A stretch of 64,000 nt of DNA from NCBI RefSeq assembly GCF_010726085.1, contig NZ_AP022560.1, forward strand, positions 5,890,001 to 5,954,000. Reading direction: 5' to 3'. This DNA comes from Mycolicibacterium moriokaense. GTDB taxonomy: Bacteria > Actinomycetota > Actinomycetes > Mycobacteriales > Mycobacteriaceae. The position numbers were made by a program, and so were the translations under genes. The stretch's first letter is position 1. Every line of letters starts with the position of its first letter. The notes beneath the pieces were generated by a model, which made no database searches, had not been told where the DNA came from, and worked only from the letters and a program-made list of their open reading frames with translations. Below are positions 1-9,260 of this stretch, piece by piece.

Positions 1-1099
1 GCGTCCCGGTGACCCCGTCGCGCACCGCGACCGGCAGCCCGCCGACAGCCGCGGCGACCACCGGGGTGCCACAGGCCTGCGCCTCGATGGCGACGAGTCC
101 GAACGACTCCGAATAGCTGGGCACGGCAACCAAATCGGCGGCCCGATATACCTCGACGAGTCGCTCGCGCGACTGCGGCGGCAGGAACGTCACATGTGCG
201 GAGATACCCAGTTCCTCGGCCAATCGAATCAACGACTCGGGCGCGGCCAGTCCGCTGCCGGACGGTCCGCCCGCGACCAGCACCCGCAGCGCGCTGAACC
301 GGTCGGTGAGCCGAGCGGCCGCGCGCAGCAACACATCCGGCGCCTTCAGCGGTTGGATCCGCCCCACGAACGCCAGCACCTGCTCGTCATCGGACAGGCC
401 GAGTGCGGCACGGGCGGCGGCGCGATCGCCGGGCGTGAACACTTCGAGGTCGACACCGGGGTGGACGACGTCGATGCGGGCGGGGTCGGCGTTATGCAGC
501 GAAACCAGTTGCTGCGCTTCGGTTTCGGTGTTGACGATCAGCCGGTCGGCCTCGTCGACCACCTGTTGTTCACCGACCGCGCGCAACGGCGGCTCGGGAG
601 CGTCGCCGTCGGCCAGCGCCGCGTTCTTCACCGCGGCCAGGGTGTGCGCGGTGTGCACGAGCGGGACCGCCCATCGGTCGCGTGCCAACCAACCCACCTG
701 ACCCGACAGCCAGTAATGCGAATGCACGATGTCGTAGTAGCCGGGCTCGTGGGTGGCCTCGGCGCGCAGTACGCCTGCGGTGAAGGCGCACAACTGGGTG
801 GGCAGGTCGTATTTGTCCAGGCCTTCGAACGGGCCGGCGACGACGTTGCGAACGAGCACCCCCGGCGCCACGTGGACGACGGGCGCATCGGTAGACGACG
901 TCGCCCTGGTGAAGATCTCCACCTCGACCCCGCGCCGAGCCATGTGCAGCGCGCTCTGCAGGACGTAGACGTTCATCCCGCCTGCGTCGCCGGTGCCGGG
1001 CTGCGCCAAGGGCGACGTGTGCACCGACAACACGGCTACTCGTCGGGGAACCCCGAGACCGGCGACGTCCGGTCGGCTCAGATCCGTGGCTGGGCGCAC
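1..1099 (-). CDS. mshA: D-inositol-3-phosphate glycosyltransferase MshA (3' end cut by window edge)
   Basis: First enzyme of mycothiol synthesis: transfers GlcNAc from UDP-GlcNAc to 1L-myo-inositol 3-phosphate in the cytoplasm (family knowledge). The reading frame gives [18 protein letters not shown] followed by DAGGMNVYV, the GT4 N-terminal fold and nucleotide-loop signature of MshA. Further on it encodes the conserved [13 protein letters not shown] and [15 protein letters not shown] regions, and an acidic [10 protein letters not shown] motif near the window edge. About 366 codons are present and the C-terminus lies outside the window. I chose a GTG start at 1099 because the in-frame codons leading into RVAVLSV begin there; the ATG at 1107 is in another frame and stops after nine codons. 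It lies 36 bp downstream of the ROK-type gene and is probably cotranscribed, as for Rv0485-Rv0486. Confidence 0.9.
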   Translation of the reverse strand, partial: MRPATDLSRPDVAGLGVPRRVAVLSVHTSPLAQPGTGDAGGMNVYVLQSALHMARRGVEVEIFTRATSSTDAPVVHVAPGVLVRNVVAGPFEGLDKYDLPTQLCAFTAGVLRAEATHEPGYYDIVHSHYWLSGQVGWLARDRWAVPLVHTAHTLAAVKNAALADGDAPEPPLRAVGEQQVVDEADRLIVNTETEAQQLVSLHNADPARIDVVHPGVDLEVFTPGDRAAARAALGLSDDEQVLAFVGRIQPLKAPDVLLRAAARLTDRFSALRVLVAGGPSGSGLAAPESLIRLAEELGISAHVTFLPPQSRERLVEVYRAADLVAVPSYSESFGLVAIEAQACGTPVVAAAVGGLPVAVRDGVTGT

Positions 1100-1135
1100 A
1101 CAGTCATGTCTACACCGTGCGGTGACGGCGGTTTG

Positions 1136-2500
1136 TCACGCACTCACTTCGGGGCGTCGGTTCAGCGCCCGCTTCATCGCCCCGATCGGATCGGCGTAGA
1201 GCCCGACGAGGGACACCACACCGGCGCCGGCCTCCTGCACCCGGTTGCCGAACGCCGTCAACCGGATCTGCCGCGGCGGCATCACCGACCGTGCGGCGTA
1301 GGCCGCCTCGACCAGTTCCATGCCCTCCGGATACTCGGTGAAGGCCTGGCCACCGACCACAAGATCGTCGGGATTGAGCATGTCGCGCAGCAGGGCCACG
1401 GCCTCGCCCAGCACCCTGGCCCGCTCGGCGAGCAGCGCCTGCGCTTGCTCATTGCCTCCCCTGGCGGCACGCAGCACCGCCGACATCGTCGACGATGGCC
1501 CGTCGCCTGCGATGATCCGTGCCTTGCGGGCGGCGATCAGCACGGCCTCGTCGCTCACGGTGGACTCCAGCTGACCGGTGCCACCGAGGAGTTCGGAGTG
1601 GGCGGGCAGCGCGGCGATGGTGCCGGGACCGCTCGCGGGTGAGTGCACCCGTCCGCCGATGGACAGCGCGTAGCCGACGGTCTCGCGGGCGTAGACGTAG
1701 AGGCTGGTCGAGCTGGCCGCCGGGGCCACGCCCGCGATCTCGTTGACGGGCAGCCGACGCGCACCGAGCAGCAGTTCGGCACCGGCCATCGCGTCGACGT
1801 GCGAGGCGACCGACACCGGCAGTCCGAGCGCCTCGGCGAGCACCGGGCCGACGGGGGCGTCCGACCAGCCCAGCCGCGGATGGTCGAGGTAGCCCGTCGC
1901 GCTGTCGACGACACCGCCCGCGGCGACACCGACCCACAGCGGGCGGCGGCGGTGCCAGCGGGCCAGATAGCGACGGGCGCTGGCCGCCAGTGAGGCCAGC
2001 GCGGCGGCCTGCGGTCCCCGAGGTGTCGGGGTCTCGACCACGTCGAGCGTGCGGCCGAACAGGTCGGTGGCGACGATGCTGGTGGTGCGGGCGCCGATGT
2101 GGATGCCCAGGGTCAGATACGGCTCGTGGTTGACCTCGACCGGGACGCGCGGGCGGCCGATGGCGCCGGAGACGGCCAGGTCAGCGCGTTCCCGCAGCAC
2201 ACCCGCGTCGAGCAGCGCGGTGACCTGACGGTTGACCGTCGCGATGCTGAGCTGGGTGACCTGGGCGATGACGTCACGCGCGATCGGGCCGCGCAGGCGG
2301 GCGGCCCCGAAGACGGATCCCGCCGCGGCCTCGGCCACCCGCAGTGACGGGGCGACGACGTGGTGGCGGGCGAGCAGCGCACGCTTGGCGTGAGCGGCGG
2401 AAGAGGGCTTACGAAGAGTGGTGGCGGTTGCAGTGCGCACGGGGGTTGTCCTTTTGTGAAGTCGGCCGGTGGGTTCGGTTGCCGCCCCGGCGACTGTCAA
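1136..2500 (-). CDS. ROK-family transcriptional regulator (Rv0485-like)
   Basis: A 454-residue protein with an N-terminal winged helix-turn-helix (about residues 65-115, containing IARDVIAQVTQLSIATVNRQ) joined to a ROK sugar-kinase-like domain that starts near LTLGIHIGARTTSIVATDLFG. The zinc-binding cysteine cluster of catalytic ROK kinases is not seen, which fits a regulator. The M. tuberculosis counterpart Rv0485 has been reported to control pe13/ppe18 expression; that role is not evident from this sequence. The start at 2500 matches the usual length, and an alternative GTG start at 2440 would remove about 20 poorly conserved residues. The gene is immediately upstream of mshA on the same strand and divergent from the SDR at 2623. 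Confidence 0.85.
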   Translation of the reverse strand: MTVAGAATEPTGRLHKRTTPVRTATATTLRKPSSAAHAKRALLARHHVVAPSLRVAEAAAGSVFGAARLRGPIARDVIAQVTQLSIATVNRQVTALLDAGVLRERADLAVSGAIGRPRVPVEVNHEPYLTLGIHIGARTTSIVATDLFGRTLDVVETPTPRGPQAAALASLAASARRYLARWHRRRPLWVGVAAGGVVDSATGYLDHPRLGWSDAPVGPVLAEALGLPVSVASHVDAMAGAELLLGARRLPVNEIAGVAPAASSTSLYVYARETVGYALSIGGRVHSPASGPGTIAALPAHSELLGGTGQLESTVSDEAVLIAARKARIIAGDGPSSTMSAVLRAARGGNEQAQALLAERARVLGEAVALLRDMLNPDDLVVGGQAFTEYPEGMELVEAAYAARSVMPPRQIRLTAFGNRVQEAGAGVVSLVGLYADPIGAMKRALNRRPEVSA

Positions 2501-2532
2501 TCAGGACAGCGGAATCAGGAGCGGCGAGGTGC

Positions 2533-2551
2533 GCAACAACAACAACAACAG
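2533..2551. repeat. (CAA)n microsatellite in the divergent promoter
   Basis: A run of about six CAA triplets lies in the 122-bp gap between the ROK regulator and the SDR. It sits upstream of both start codons, so length variation could alter promoter spacing. There is no direct evidence of function. Confidence 0.6.
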
Positions 2552-2622
2552 TGCCGCGTGGTGCGGGCAGCCTGGCTCCTGGACATAGGGGTGAACTTAG
2601 CACGCCAACTAAAGTTGGGCCT

Positions 2623-3384
2623 ATGACGACACCAGAGCCCGACAAGCGCGTCGCTGTGGTCACCGGCGCCAGCGCCGGGATCGGTGCGGCAACCGCGAAA
2701 ACCCTTGCAGCCCTTGGCTTTCATGTGGTTTGCGCGGCCCGCCGAGCCGAGCCCATCAAGGCCCTCGCCGACGAGATCGGCGGGACCGCAATTGTGACGG
2801 ACGTCACTAATCAGGACTCCGTGAATGCGCTGGCAGACAGCCTGAACAGGGTCGATGTGCTGGTGAACAACGCCGGCGGGGCGCGCGGACTGGAGCCGAT
2901 CGCGGAGGCGGACGTCGACCATTGGCGCTGGATGTGGGAGGCCAACGTGCTCGGCACGCTGCTGGTCACCCGGGCGCTGCTGCCGAAGCTGATCGACTCG
3001 GGCGATGGGCTGATCGTCACGGTCACGTCGATCGCGGCCGTCGAGATCTACGACAACGGCGGCGGCTATACGTCCGCCAAGCACGCCCAGGGCGTACTGC
3101 ACCGCACTCTGCGCAGCGAGCTACTCGGAAAACCGGTGCGGCTCACCGAAGTTGCGCCCGGCATGGTGAAGACGGACTTCTCGCTGAACCGCTTCGAGGG
3201 CGACGAGGAGCGCGCGGCCAAGGTCTACGAAGGTGTCACGCCGCTGGTGGCCGAGGACATCGCCGAGGTGATCGGCTTCGTCGCCAGTCGGCCGTCGCAC
3301 GTCGACCTGGATCTGATCGTGGTGAGGCCGCGGGATCAGGTCAGCGGGGCGAGCGGCTCCCGTTTCAACCGCCGATCCCAGTGA
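2623..3384 (+). CDS. Short-chain dehydrogenase/reductase (Rv0484c-like)
   Basis: A classical SDR of 253 residues. The Rossmann signature TGASAGIGAATA is near residue 12, NNAGG follows about residue 75, and the catalytic Ser-Tyr-Lys are present as TSIAAV and YTSAK. The first ATG that leaves the TGASAGIG motif at the usual distance is 2623; the open frame continues upstream to 2344 but overlaps the regulator and has no family similarity. It is an NAD(P)-dependent oxidoreductase of unknown substrate, cytoplasmic. It is divergent from the ROK regulator and convergent with lprQ, as in M. tuberculosis. Its C-terminal tail (RFNRRSQ) ends at the edge of a palindromic repeat. Confidence 0.88.
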   Translation: MTTPEPDKRVAVVTGASAGIGAATAKTLAALGFHVVCAARRAEPIKALADEIGGTAIVTDVTNQDSVNALADSLNRVDVLVNNAGGARGLEPIAEADVDHWRWMWEANVLGTLLVTRALLPKLIDSGDGLIVTVTSIAAVEIYDNGGGYTSAKHAQGVLHRTLRSELLGKPVRLTEVAPGMVKTDFSLNRFEGDEERAAKVYEGVTPLVAEDIAEVIGFVASRPSHVDLDLIVVRPRDQVSGASGSRFNRRSQ

Positions 3385-3433
3385 TTTGTGTGCGTTCGCG
3401 AGCGGTGAGCGCTCCTGAATGCACACAAATCGC
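3381..3433. repeat. 53-bp palindromic intergenic repeat, copy A
   Basis: The outer arms GATTTGTGTGC (3383-3393) and GCACACAAATC (3421-3431) are perfect inverted repeats around a 27-bp centre holding a small inner AGCG/CGCT stem. The same 53-bp unit occurs in inverted orientation at 40556-40608 (about 42 of 53 positions identical by hand alignment). It sits between two convergent genes and may act as a bidirectional terminator or be a non-autonomous miniature element. Confidence 0.75.
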
Positions 3434-3434
3434 A

Positions 3435-4730
3435 TTAGCGGCCGGGGCCGCCGACGGGTTGTGGCGCACCCGACGGCGTCGCGGGCGCCGTGCTCGGGAT
3501 CCCCGCGGGTGAGGCCTCGGACGTCAGCGCCGACATCGACTTCCACTCGTCCCACGGAATCGCCCAGTCCCAGATGTCGCCGTCGGCGTACGACAGCTGG
3601 ATCCGCGTCCCGGTCACCTCGACCGGATCGCCGTATATCGCGGTGTTGAAGTACTGCTCGGCGTCCTCGGTCGACAGGTTGATGCAGCCGTTGGTGACGT
3701 TGCTGTTGCCCTGCGCACCGGAGCTCGCCGGGTTGGCGTGGATGAATTCGCCGTTGTTGGAGATCCGCACGGCGAACCGCTCGCGGATGTTCGCGTAGCC
3801 CGCGGCGGGGTTGGTCATGTAGAAGTCCTCGTACTTCTCGGTGACCACGTGGATGCCGCTACGGGTAACGTTGCGGTCCACGTCGCCCTCGCCGTAGCTG
3901 CACGGGAAGTCCATGATCACCGCGCCTGCGCCGTCGAGCACCTGGATGCGGTGCGACGAGGCCTCGGCCTTGACCACCTGGCGCCTGCCGATCTCGAACG
4001 TCAGCGTCGAGTCCTGCGCGCCGTAGGCGCCGTCGCCGAACGGGACGCCGTAGAGCCGTGCGTCGACGTGCACCTTGGTGCCCGGCGGGTAGTACTCCTT
4101 GGTCCGCCAGTGCACCCGCGACCCGCCGACCTCGTCGGGCAGCCAAGCCCAGCTGCCCTCGACCTTCGGCTCGGTGGTGACCTTGAGCGCACGCTCGACG
4201 GACGCCTTGTCGCTGATCGACGCGTCGAACTGGATGATGATCGGCGCCGCGACGCCGACGACCTGACCGTCGGCGAGCTGGAAGCGACCGTTGACCTGAG
4301 TAGTCGGAACGACGGTCGAGAAGCTGCCCGAGACCGGGACCGCCTTGCCGTCGCGACCGACCACCGAACCGTCCCAGGTGTATTCGACGCCGTAGCCGAG
4401 CGGCTCGGTGACGTTGAACGCGGTGCGGGCCCGGTTGAGCGCACCCGCAATGACCTTGCCCTCGGGGTTGGTCAACTTCACGCGCTGGAACCAGCCGTCG
4501 GAGACCTTCACGCCGATGGGCGCCGTTGGCACCACGTCGGCGGTGGAATCGGCAGGCTCGAAGGACAGCGTCGGAGCGGACGGTGCACTCGCCTCGCCTG
4601 GTGTGGTCGGCGACGACTGTTTCGAACAGGCAGCCAAGGCGCCCGGCGCGATCACCCCGACCGCCAGTGCGGCCAAGGCATGCCGTCGGGATACCGCCGG
4701 CATGGAGGGCACGGCGTCGGCTGGCTTCAC
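3435..4730 (-). CDS. lprQ: L,D-transpeptidase lipoprotein LprQ (YkuD domain)
   Basis: A peptidoglycan cross-linking enzyme anchored in the cell envelope, 431 residues. The N-terminus has twin arginines ([12 protein letters not shown]) and a lipobox ending GALAAC, so Cys at about 34 should be lipidated. Immunoglobulin-like domains occupy about residues 45-250, and the C-terminal YkuD catalytic domain contains [12 protein letters not shown] and then VTNGCINLS, with the nucleophilic Cys. It forms 3-3 meso-DAP cross-links in mycobacteria (family knowledge). The gene follows murB on the same strand with a 15-bp gap, so the two envelope genes are probably cotranscribed. This matches Rv0482-Rv0483. 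Confidence 0.9.
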   Translation of the reverse strand: MKPADAVPSMPAVSRRHALAALAVGVIAPGALAACSKQSSPTTPGEASAPSAPTLSFEPADSTADVVPTAPIGVKVSDGWFQRVKLTNPEGKVIAGALNRARTAFNVTEPLGYGVEYTWDGSVVGRDGKAVPVSGSFSTVVPTTQVNGRFQLADGQVVGVAAPIIIQFDASISDKASVERALKVTTEPKVEGSWAWLPDEVGGSRVHWRTKEYYPPGTKVHVDARLYGVPFGDGAYGAQDSTLTFEIGRRQVVKAEASSHRIQVLDGAGAVIMDFPCSYGEGDVDRNVTRSGIHVVTEKYEDFYMTNPAAGYANIRERFAVRISNNGEFIHANPASSGAQGNSNVTNGCINLSTEDAEQYFNTAIYGDPVEVTGTRIQLSYADGDIWDWAIPWDEWKSMSALTSEASPAGIPSTAPATPSGAPQPVGGPGR

Positions 4731-4745
4731 GTGGACCCAGCGTAC

Positions 4746-5801
4746 CTAGAGAGTGGCCCCGATCAGAATCGGCTCGGGGGTGAGTCGGATTCCGAATGCG
4801 GCTTCGACACCGTCGCGCACCGCCCTGGCCAGCGCGATCACGTCGGCAGTCGTCGCGCTGCCGCGGTTCGTCAGCGCCAGCGCATGCTTCGTCGACAGCC
4901 GCGCCGGGGCGCCGTCACCCGGATAGCCCTTCGCAAACCCCGCTCGCTCCACGAGCCAGCCCGCGGCCAACTTGACGCCCCCCGGCGCCGGATAGTTGGG
5001 CACCTCGCCCTCGACGCGGCTGCGCAGCTGCTCGAACACCTCGGGTGCGACGACGGGGTTGGTGAAGAACGATCCCACGCTCCAGGTGTCGTGGTCGGCC
5101 TCGTCGAGCACCATCCCCTTGCGGGCCCGCAACGCCAGCACCGCCTCCCGCACCCGCGCCGGGTCAACCCGCGAATCTGGTTCTGCGCCAAGCGCGTTGG
5201 TCAACTCGCCGTAGCGCAGCGGCGCGCTGCGACCGTCGGGGTTCAGCTCGAACTCCACCTCGAGCACGATCGCCGCCGCCGAATGCTTGAGGACGGACGT
5301 GCGGTAGCCGAACTGCAGCGTGGACGGTTCGACCCACCGGTCCTCGCCGGCGCGGCGGTCCAGAAGTCGCACCCGCCGGATGGTGTCGGCCACCTCGGCG
5401 CCGTACGCGCCGACGTTCTGCACCGGTGTGGCCCCTGCGGAGCCCGGGATGCCCGACAGGCACTCCAGCCCGCCCAGACCGTGCGCCAGCGAGGTCACGA
5501 CGACGTCGTCCCACACCGCGCCCGCCTCGGCGCGCACGATGTTGCCGACGACGGTGATCTCGGTGTTGGCGAGCAGCACCACGTCGAGGTCGGTCAACTC
5601 GTCGGACAGCACCACGTTGGATCCGCCCGCCAGCACCAGGGCGTCGCTGTCGGGGCCGAGCGCACGGCTCGCCTCGATCACCTTCTCGGTGGTGTCGCAG
5701 GTGATAAGCCGACGTGCGACGGGCCCCACACGCAGAGTGGTCAGCGGCGCCAGCGGCACCGACTCGGAGACGGACGCGCCGCCTATGAGCGAAGTGACCA
5801 C
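4746..5801 (-). CDS. murB: UDP-N-acetylenolpyruvoylglucosamine reductase MurB
   Basis: A 351-residue NADPH- and FAD-dependent enzyme that makes UDP-MurNAc for peptidoglycan. The FAD-binding segment starts at [12 protein letters not shown] and is followed by [11 protein letters not shown] and [18 protein letters not shown]. The proton-donor serine lies in [11 protein letters not shown] and the C-terminal glutamate in PEPILIG. All elements of a type I MurB are present. It lies upstream of lprQ and is divergent from the DUF2505 gene with only 26 bp between the start codons, so the two promoters overlap the coding sequences. Same neighbourhood as Rv0482. Confidence 0.93.
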   Translation of the reverse strand: MVTSLIGGASVSESVPLAPLTTLRVGPVARRLITCDTTEKVIEASRALGPDSDALVLAGGSNVVLSDELTDLDVVLLANTEITVVGNIVRAEAGAVWDDVVVTSLAHGLGGLECLSGIPGSAGATPVQNVGAYGAEVADTIRRVRLLDRRAGEDRWVEPSTLQFGYRTSVLKHSAAAIVLEVEFELNPDGRSAPLRYGELTNALGAEPDSRVDPARVREAVLALRARKGMVLDEADHDTWSVGSFFTNPVVAPEVFEQLRSRVEGEVPNYPAPGGVKLAAGWLVERAGFAKGYPGDGAPARLSTKHALALTNRGSATTADVIALARAVRDGVEAAFGIRLTPEPILIGATL

Positions 5802-5827
5802 GGGCGGTAACGGTAGCCTGGCCAGCT

Positions 5828-6340
5828 ATGCCGCGTTCATTCGACATGGCTACCGAATACGAGGGCACTGTCGAACAGGTCCACAGCGCATTCCGCGAGG
5901 AACGGTACTGGCTGGCCCGGTTGACGGAGTCCGGCGCCGACGCCTACTCGCTGGACAGGCTGATCGTCGACGACGACGGTGGCATCGACATCGTGACGAC
6001 TCAGGCGGTGCTGGCCCACCGCCTGCCCGGGATCGTTCAGCAGTTCCACCGCGGCGATCTGGTGTTGATCCGAGAAGAGGTGTGGGCGCCGATCCGCGAC
6101 GACCAGGCGACCGCGACCATCAAGCTTCGGATCGAGGATGCCCCGGCGCATCTGAGCGGCAACGCGACGCTGTCGCCCGCAGATCCGTCGACCAGCTCGC
6201 GACTCGACTTCAAAGCCACCGTCGAGGTGAACATTCCGCTCGTCGGCGGCAAGATCGAGAACTTCATCGGGAGCCAGCTCGTCGATCTGTTGATCGCTGA
6301 ACAGCGCTTCACCACGGTGTGGATCAGCGAGAGCGCGTAG
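5828..6340 (+). CDS. DUF2505 family protein (Rv0481c-like)
   Basis: A 170-residue cytoplasmic protein starting MPRSFDMATEY with no signal peptide or membrane segment. It has the START/SRPBCC-like beta-rich pattern of the DUF2505 family, with a conserved C-terminal LVDLLIAEQRFTTVWI. The function is unknown, though a small lipid or hydrophobic ligand is plausible for the fold. The ATG at 5828 is used; a second in-frame ATG at 5846 is possible. It marks the left edge of the conserved backbone before the accessory island. Its last 17 bp overlap the 3' end of the convergent TetR gene. Confidence 0.8.
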   Translation: MPRSFDMATEYEGTVEQVHSAFREERYWLARLTESGADAYSLDRLIVDDDGGIDIVTTQAVLAHRLPGIVQQFHRGDLVLIREEVWAPIRDDQATATIKLRIEDAPAHLSGNATLSPADPSTSSRLDFKATVEVNIPLVGGKIENFIGSQLVDLLIAEQRFTTVWISESA

Positions 6341-6998
6341 GCCCAGAGCCGGCCGGGTTGACGCCGCCGAGCGCCGTCAGGCAGAACCGCCAGAGCTTCT
6401 CCTTGACGGTCTCCAGATCGCTGTCGGTGTGCTCGGCGAAGGCATAGTAGTGGTAGACCGAGCGCACGAGTACGACGAGGAACCACGAATCCCATTCGGG
6501 GTCAGGAGGATTGAGTAGGCCGGCATCGATTGCCGTCTCGATCTCGGTGCGTACCAAATCGACGAACGGCTTTTCGGCCTCCTCGAGTTCCTTCGGGAAC
6601 TGCTTATGCAGGCGCCAGCGTGTCGACACCACGAATTTCGACATTGCGGCGGCGCGAGTGTCGCCGGCGAGCTGCTCCAACGTCGAGGTGATGAAGTACT
6701 TCAACCGCGCCAACGGATCGGGTAGCTCGGCGGCCGTGGCCGCCCAGCGCTCGACGGCGTTGGACATGGCATCGCCGATCACCGCGAGCAGCAGTTCGTC
6801 CTTGCTGGCGAAATAGCGGTAGAAGGTCTGCAGCGCGACGCCCGCCTCCGCGGCCAGCTCCTGAGTCGTGAAGTCGTCACCCTTGGTGTCGATCAGTGTC
6901 CGCGCGGCGTCCAGCATCTGACGCACCTGGGCGGCGATGCGCTCGCGTGACCGCTGTACCGCCGCCGATCGCTCGACGGCTCGCTCCACCCAAGACAC
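6324..6998 (-). CDS. TetR/AcrR-family regulator (paralogue of 12338-13027)
   Basis: A 224-residue TetR protein. The helix-turn-helix lies at about residues 42-65 (TTQELAAEAGVALQTFYRYF), followed by a ligand-binding domain with LEEAEKPFVDLVRTEIE and EWDSWFLVVLVRSVYHYYAF. The same unusual N-terminal sequence WVERAVERSAAVQRSRERIA and the C-terminal LWRFCLTALGG occur in the TetR gene at 12338, so these are clear paralogues. The start is a GTG at 6998. It is convergent with the DUF2505 gene (17-bp overlap) and lies 44 bp downstream of the next TetR gene on the same strand. Confidence 0.88.
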   Translation of the reverse strand: MSWVERAVERSAAVQRSRERIAAQVRQMLDAARTLIDTKGDDFTTQELAAEAGVALQTFYRYFASKDELLLAVIGDAMSNAVERWAATAAELPDPLARLKYFITSTLEQLAGDTRAAAMSKFVVSTRWRLHKQFPKELEEAEKPFVDLVRTEIETAIDAGLLNPPDPEWDSWFLVVLVRSVYHYYAFAEHTDSDLETVKEKLWRFCLTALGGVNPAGSGPTRSR

Positions 6999-7042
6999 CC
7001 CGGAAATGCTAGACCTCGACGCGGGCAGCCGCGCCGCTCACC

Positions 7043-7636
7043 TCACGCCGGGGTCGGCTCAATCCGCATTCCGTAGAGCGATGTTCGCACGTACTGCTCG
7101 AGCACCTGACTACGCGCCGGCTCCATCGAAGGCAGCGTGATCATCAAGGCGTAGAGCCCGACGAGGAAGAAGACGCCGCTGTAGAGCGGGTCAACGTCAT
7201 GCGGGATCAGTCCCCGGTCGCGGGCGCGGCGCAACTCGTCGACCACGGCGACGATCACCGGATGGTTCGTCCAGATCTCCTCGGGAGGACGGGCGGACGA
7301 AAAGTGCAGCGCCAGAAAATCTTTGAACAACGTTGCGCCGAGCCGGTCCTCCAGGCCGCCAACGGCCTCGACGACCTTCGCCAACGCGGCAGGCAGCCCG
7401 GGCGACTCACCGAAGAATCGGATGAGCTCGCCGGCGATGCGGTCCTCTTCGCGCCGTTCCAGCTCGATCAGCACGTGTTCCTTGGTCGGAAAGTGGAAGT
7501 AGAACGTGGCGGGGCTGACGCCGGCATCCGCGGCGATGGCCTTCACGTCGGCTCCGGCCACACCCGCCCGCCGAAATTCGCCGACGGCGGCGCCCAGCAG
7601 ACGCTCGCGGGTCCGCTCGCCCTTACCCGACACCAT
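7043..7636 (-). CDS. TetR/AcrR-family regulator
   Basis: A 197-residue TetR protein, distinct from its neighbour. The DNA-binding domain runs from GERTRERLLGAAVGEFRRAG to the recognition helix SPATFYFHFPTKEHVLIEL. The C-terminal half is helical and ends YGMRIEPTPA. The ATG at 7636 follows GGAGGG almost directly and GTG 7633 would give better spacing, so the true start could be either. It is divergent from the membrane-protein operon at 7759. The 122-bp gap contains the inverted repeat ACTCAGAAAT/ATTTCTGAGT, a good candidate for its own operator. Confidence 0.88.
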   Translation of the reverse strand: MVSGKGERTRERLLGAAVGEFRRAGVAGADVKAIAADAGVSPATFYFHFPTKEHVLIELERREEDRIAGELIRFFGESPGLPAALAKVVEAVGGLEDRLGATLFKDFLALHFSSARPPEEIWTNHPVIVAVVDELRRARDRGLIPHDVDPLYSGVFFLVGLYALMITLPSMEPARSQVLEQYVRTSLYGMRIEPTPA

Positions 7637-7655
7637 GCCCTCCAAAACTGATTCA

Positions 7656-7715
7656 ACTCAGAAATCTATACCATCTGATGCGCACTGTGGTTCGATGACA
7701 TGCAGTATTTCTGAG
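7656..7715. promoter_or_regulatory. Candidate TetR operator pair in divergent promoter
   Basis: ACTCAGAAAT at 7656-7665 and its exact complement ATTTCTGAGT at 7706-7715 lie in the gap between the TetR gene (7636) and the membrane-protein operon (7759). The arms are 40 bp apart, which suggests two bound dimers or a looped repressor rather than one compact site. Regulation of both sides is inferred from position. Confidence 0.5.
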
Positions 7716-7758
7716 TCTGTGGTGCCACTGGACTGACGGTGATCAGAAATGAGGGTTG

Positions 7759-8502
7759 ATGCAACTCGTCTCTGCGGTCGAAGACCTCCCCCGGACGTCC
7801 AACGTCCGCACCCAGTTGATGGCCCTGTGGATCACCGCGATCTCGATGGCGATCATGGCAGTCGCCTACGCGCTCTATCCCGGCTTTTGGCCGCCCATGT
7901 CCCCGCAGCTGTCGGCGCAGGAGGTCGCCGACTTCTACCGCGACAACGCCGGTTGGATCCGGTTCAGCATGGTGACCTTCAACCTGTGCGGCATCATGCT
8001 GCTCCCGCTGTTCTGCGTCATCGTCGTGCAGATCAAGCGGATGGCGACACCGAGTCAGGCCTTCGCCTACTGCTACCTGATGGCGACGGTCAGCGGCGGG
8101 ACGCTCTTCGCGTTCTCCGCGATCTTCTTCGCCACCGCCGTATTTCGACCCGACCGTGACGCCGATCTTGTCCTGGTGCTCAACGATCTCGGTTGGATCG
8201 TGTTCGTGGCGCCGGTGGGCATGGCGCTGGTCCAGAACCTGATGTTGGCGATGGCGATCTACTTCGACAACGGTCCCCAACCCGTCTATCCGCGCTGGGT
8301 CGCCCATTTCTCGGTGATCGTCGCGCTCGCCATGGCGCCTTCGGCGTTCTCGATGACGGTCATGTCGGGTCCGTTCGCGTGGAACGGCGCCATCTCATTC
8401 TGGTTGCGCAACATCGCCTTTGGCACGTATCTCGTCGTCATGCTCGTAGTCACGTGGCAGGCCGTCCATCGACAGGCGGCGGAGGAAGGCCTGACCGTAT
8501 GA
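7759..8502 (+). CDS. Multi-pass membrane protein of unknown function (paralogue 1)
   Basis: A 247-residue protein with about six predicted transmembrane helices, for example WITAISMAIMAVAYALY, LCGIMLLPLFCVIVV and WIVFVAPVGMALVQNLML. I recognise no named family. It shares the motif SGPFAWNGAISFWL and the preceding layout (R/P-rich loop, then L-DLG before a helix) with the next gene, so the two are tandem paralogues that may form a heterodimer. The ATG at 7759 is preceded by a GA-rich ribosome site, and a TTG one codon earlier is possible. It is first in a run with a 4-bp overlap to the next gene and is followed by oxidase-like subunits. Confidence 0.75.
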   Translation: MQLVSAVEDLPRTSNVRTQLMALWITAISMAIMAVAYALYPGFWPPMSPQLSAQEVADFYRDNAGWIRFSMVTFNLCGIMLLPLFCVIVVQIKRMATPSQAFAYCYLMATVSGGTLFAFSAIFFATAVFRPDRDADLVLVLNDLGWIVFVAPVGMALVQNLMLAMAIYFDNGPQPVYPRWVAHFSVIVALAMAPSAFSMTVMSGPFAWNGAISFWLRNIAFGTYLVVMLVVTWQAVHRQAAEEGLTV

Positions 8503-9245
8503 GCGTCGACGCCACCATCGCCGACACCGACCCGTCGGCGCCGCCCGCCAGCAAGCGCACTCTCTGGATCGTGCTCTGGATCTTCCCGGTCTTCTTCGGG
8601 GTCTTCGGGATCATCTTCGTGCTGTTGTTCAGGGTCATTCCGCCGCCGCGACCCGACGTCGGCGTCGAGTACATCACCCACTACTTCGACACGCACCGCA
8701 CCACGATTCTCATCGGCCTGGGACTGCTGTGTCTCGTCTGTGGCGGACACACAGTAGCCAACGGGTTTGTCACCTACCACATGAAGCGAATGACCTCCGG
8801 ATCCACCTTCGCCTACGTGTACATGGGCGGACTGGCGATCGGGGCGCTGCCCGGAATGTTCCTCGTCGCCGTCTGCTGGGGAGCCGCGGCGTTGCGACCG
8901 GAGCGCGAGCCACGAATCATCGCTCTGCTCTACGACCTGGGAATGCTGTCCTTCAACGGGTCCCTCGGTTGCTTCGCCACCGCGTATCTGGCATTCGCGC
9001 TTGCCATCCTCGTGGATAAGAACCAGATCTTCCCCAAATGGCTTGCCTACCTGACGATCTGGCAGGTCGTCACAGAGGTGATCGCCACCCAGATGTGGCA
9101 GCAGACGTCGGGGCCGTTCGCCTGGAACGGGTCCATCGCCTTCTGGCTCGCGGTCATCGTCTTCGCGGTCTGGCTCAACTGTCAGTTCATGCTGCTGAAG
9201 AAGGCCACCGACGAACATCTCGCCGGCACCAGGCCGCCGGACTGA
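8499..9245 (+). CDS. Multi-pass membrane protein of unknown function (paralogue 2)
   Basis: A 248-residue protein with about six to seven membrane helices, including LWIVLWIFPVFFGVFGIIFV and LGCFATAYLAFALAILV. The signature SGPFAWNGSIAFWLAVIV matches SGPFAWNGAISFWL of the upstream paralogue. The start ATG overlaps the previous stop (ATGA, 8499-8502), indicating translational coupling. A short charged cytoplasmic N-terminus (MSVDATIADTDPSAPP) precedes helix 1. The substrate is unknown. The neighbouring oxidase subunit III/IV-like genes suggest a respiratory or redox-linked membrane complex, but this is inference. Confidence 0.75.
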   Translation: MSVDATIADTDPSAPPASKRTLWIVLWIFPVFFGVFGIIFVLLFRVIPPPRPDVGVEYITHYFDTHRTTILIGLGLLCLVCGGHTVANGFVTYHMKRMTSGSTFAYVYMGGLAIGALPGMFLVAVCWGAAALRPEREPRIIALLYDLGMLSFNGSLGCFATAYLAFALAILVDKNQIFPKWLAYLTIWQVVTEVIATQMWQQTSGPFAWNGSIAFWLAVIVFAVWLNCQFMLLKKATDEHLAGTRPPD

Positions 9246-9260
9246 ATCTAGAAGAGGGAC

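Noticed and set aside
194..1642. Long plus-strand open frame of 482 codons
   Set aside because: It runs antisense across mshA and the ROK regulator, whose motifs are clear, and its product is low-complexity and Arg/Gly-rich, typical of a shadow frame in high-GC DNA.
2533..2551. CAA repeats as a possible CRISPR or mobile-element end
   Set aside because: A simple trinucleotide run without spacers or inverted ends.
3738..5810. Plus-strand open frame of 690 codons
   Set aside because: Antisense to lprQ and murB, both of which have complete catalytic motifs.
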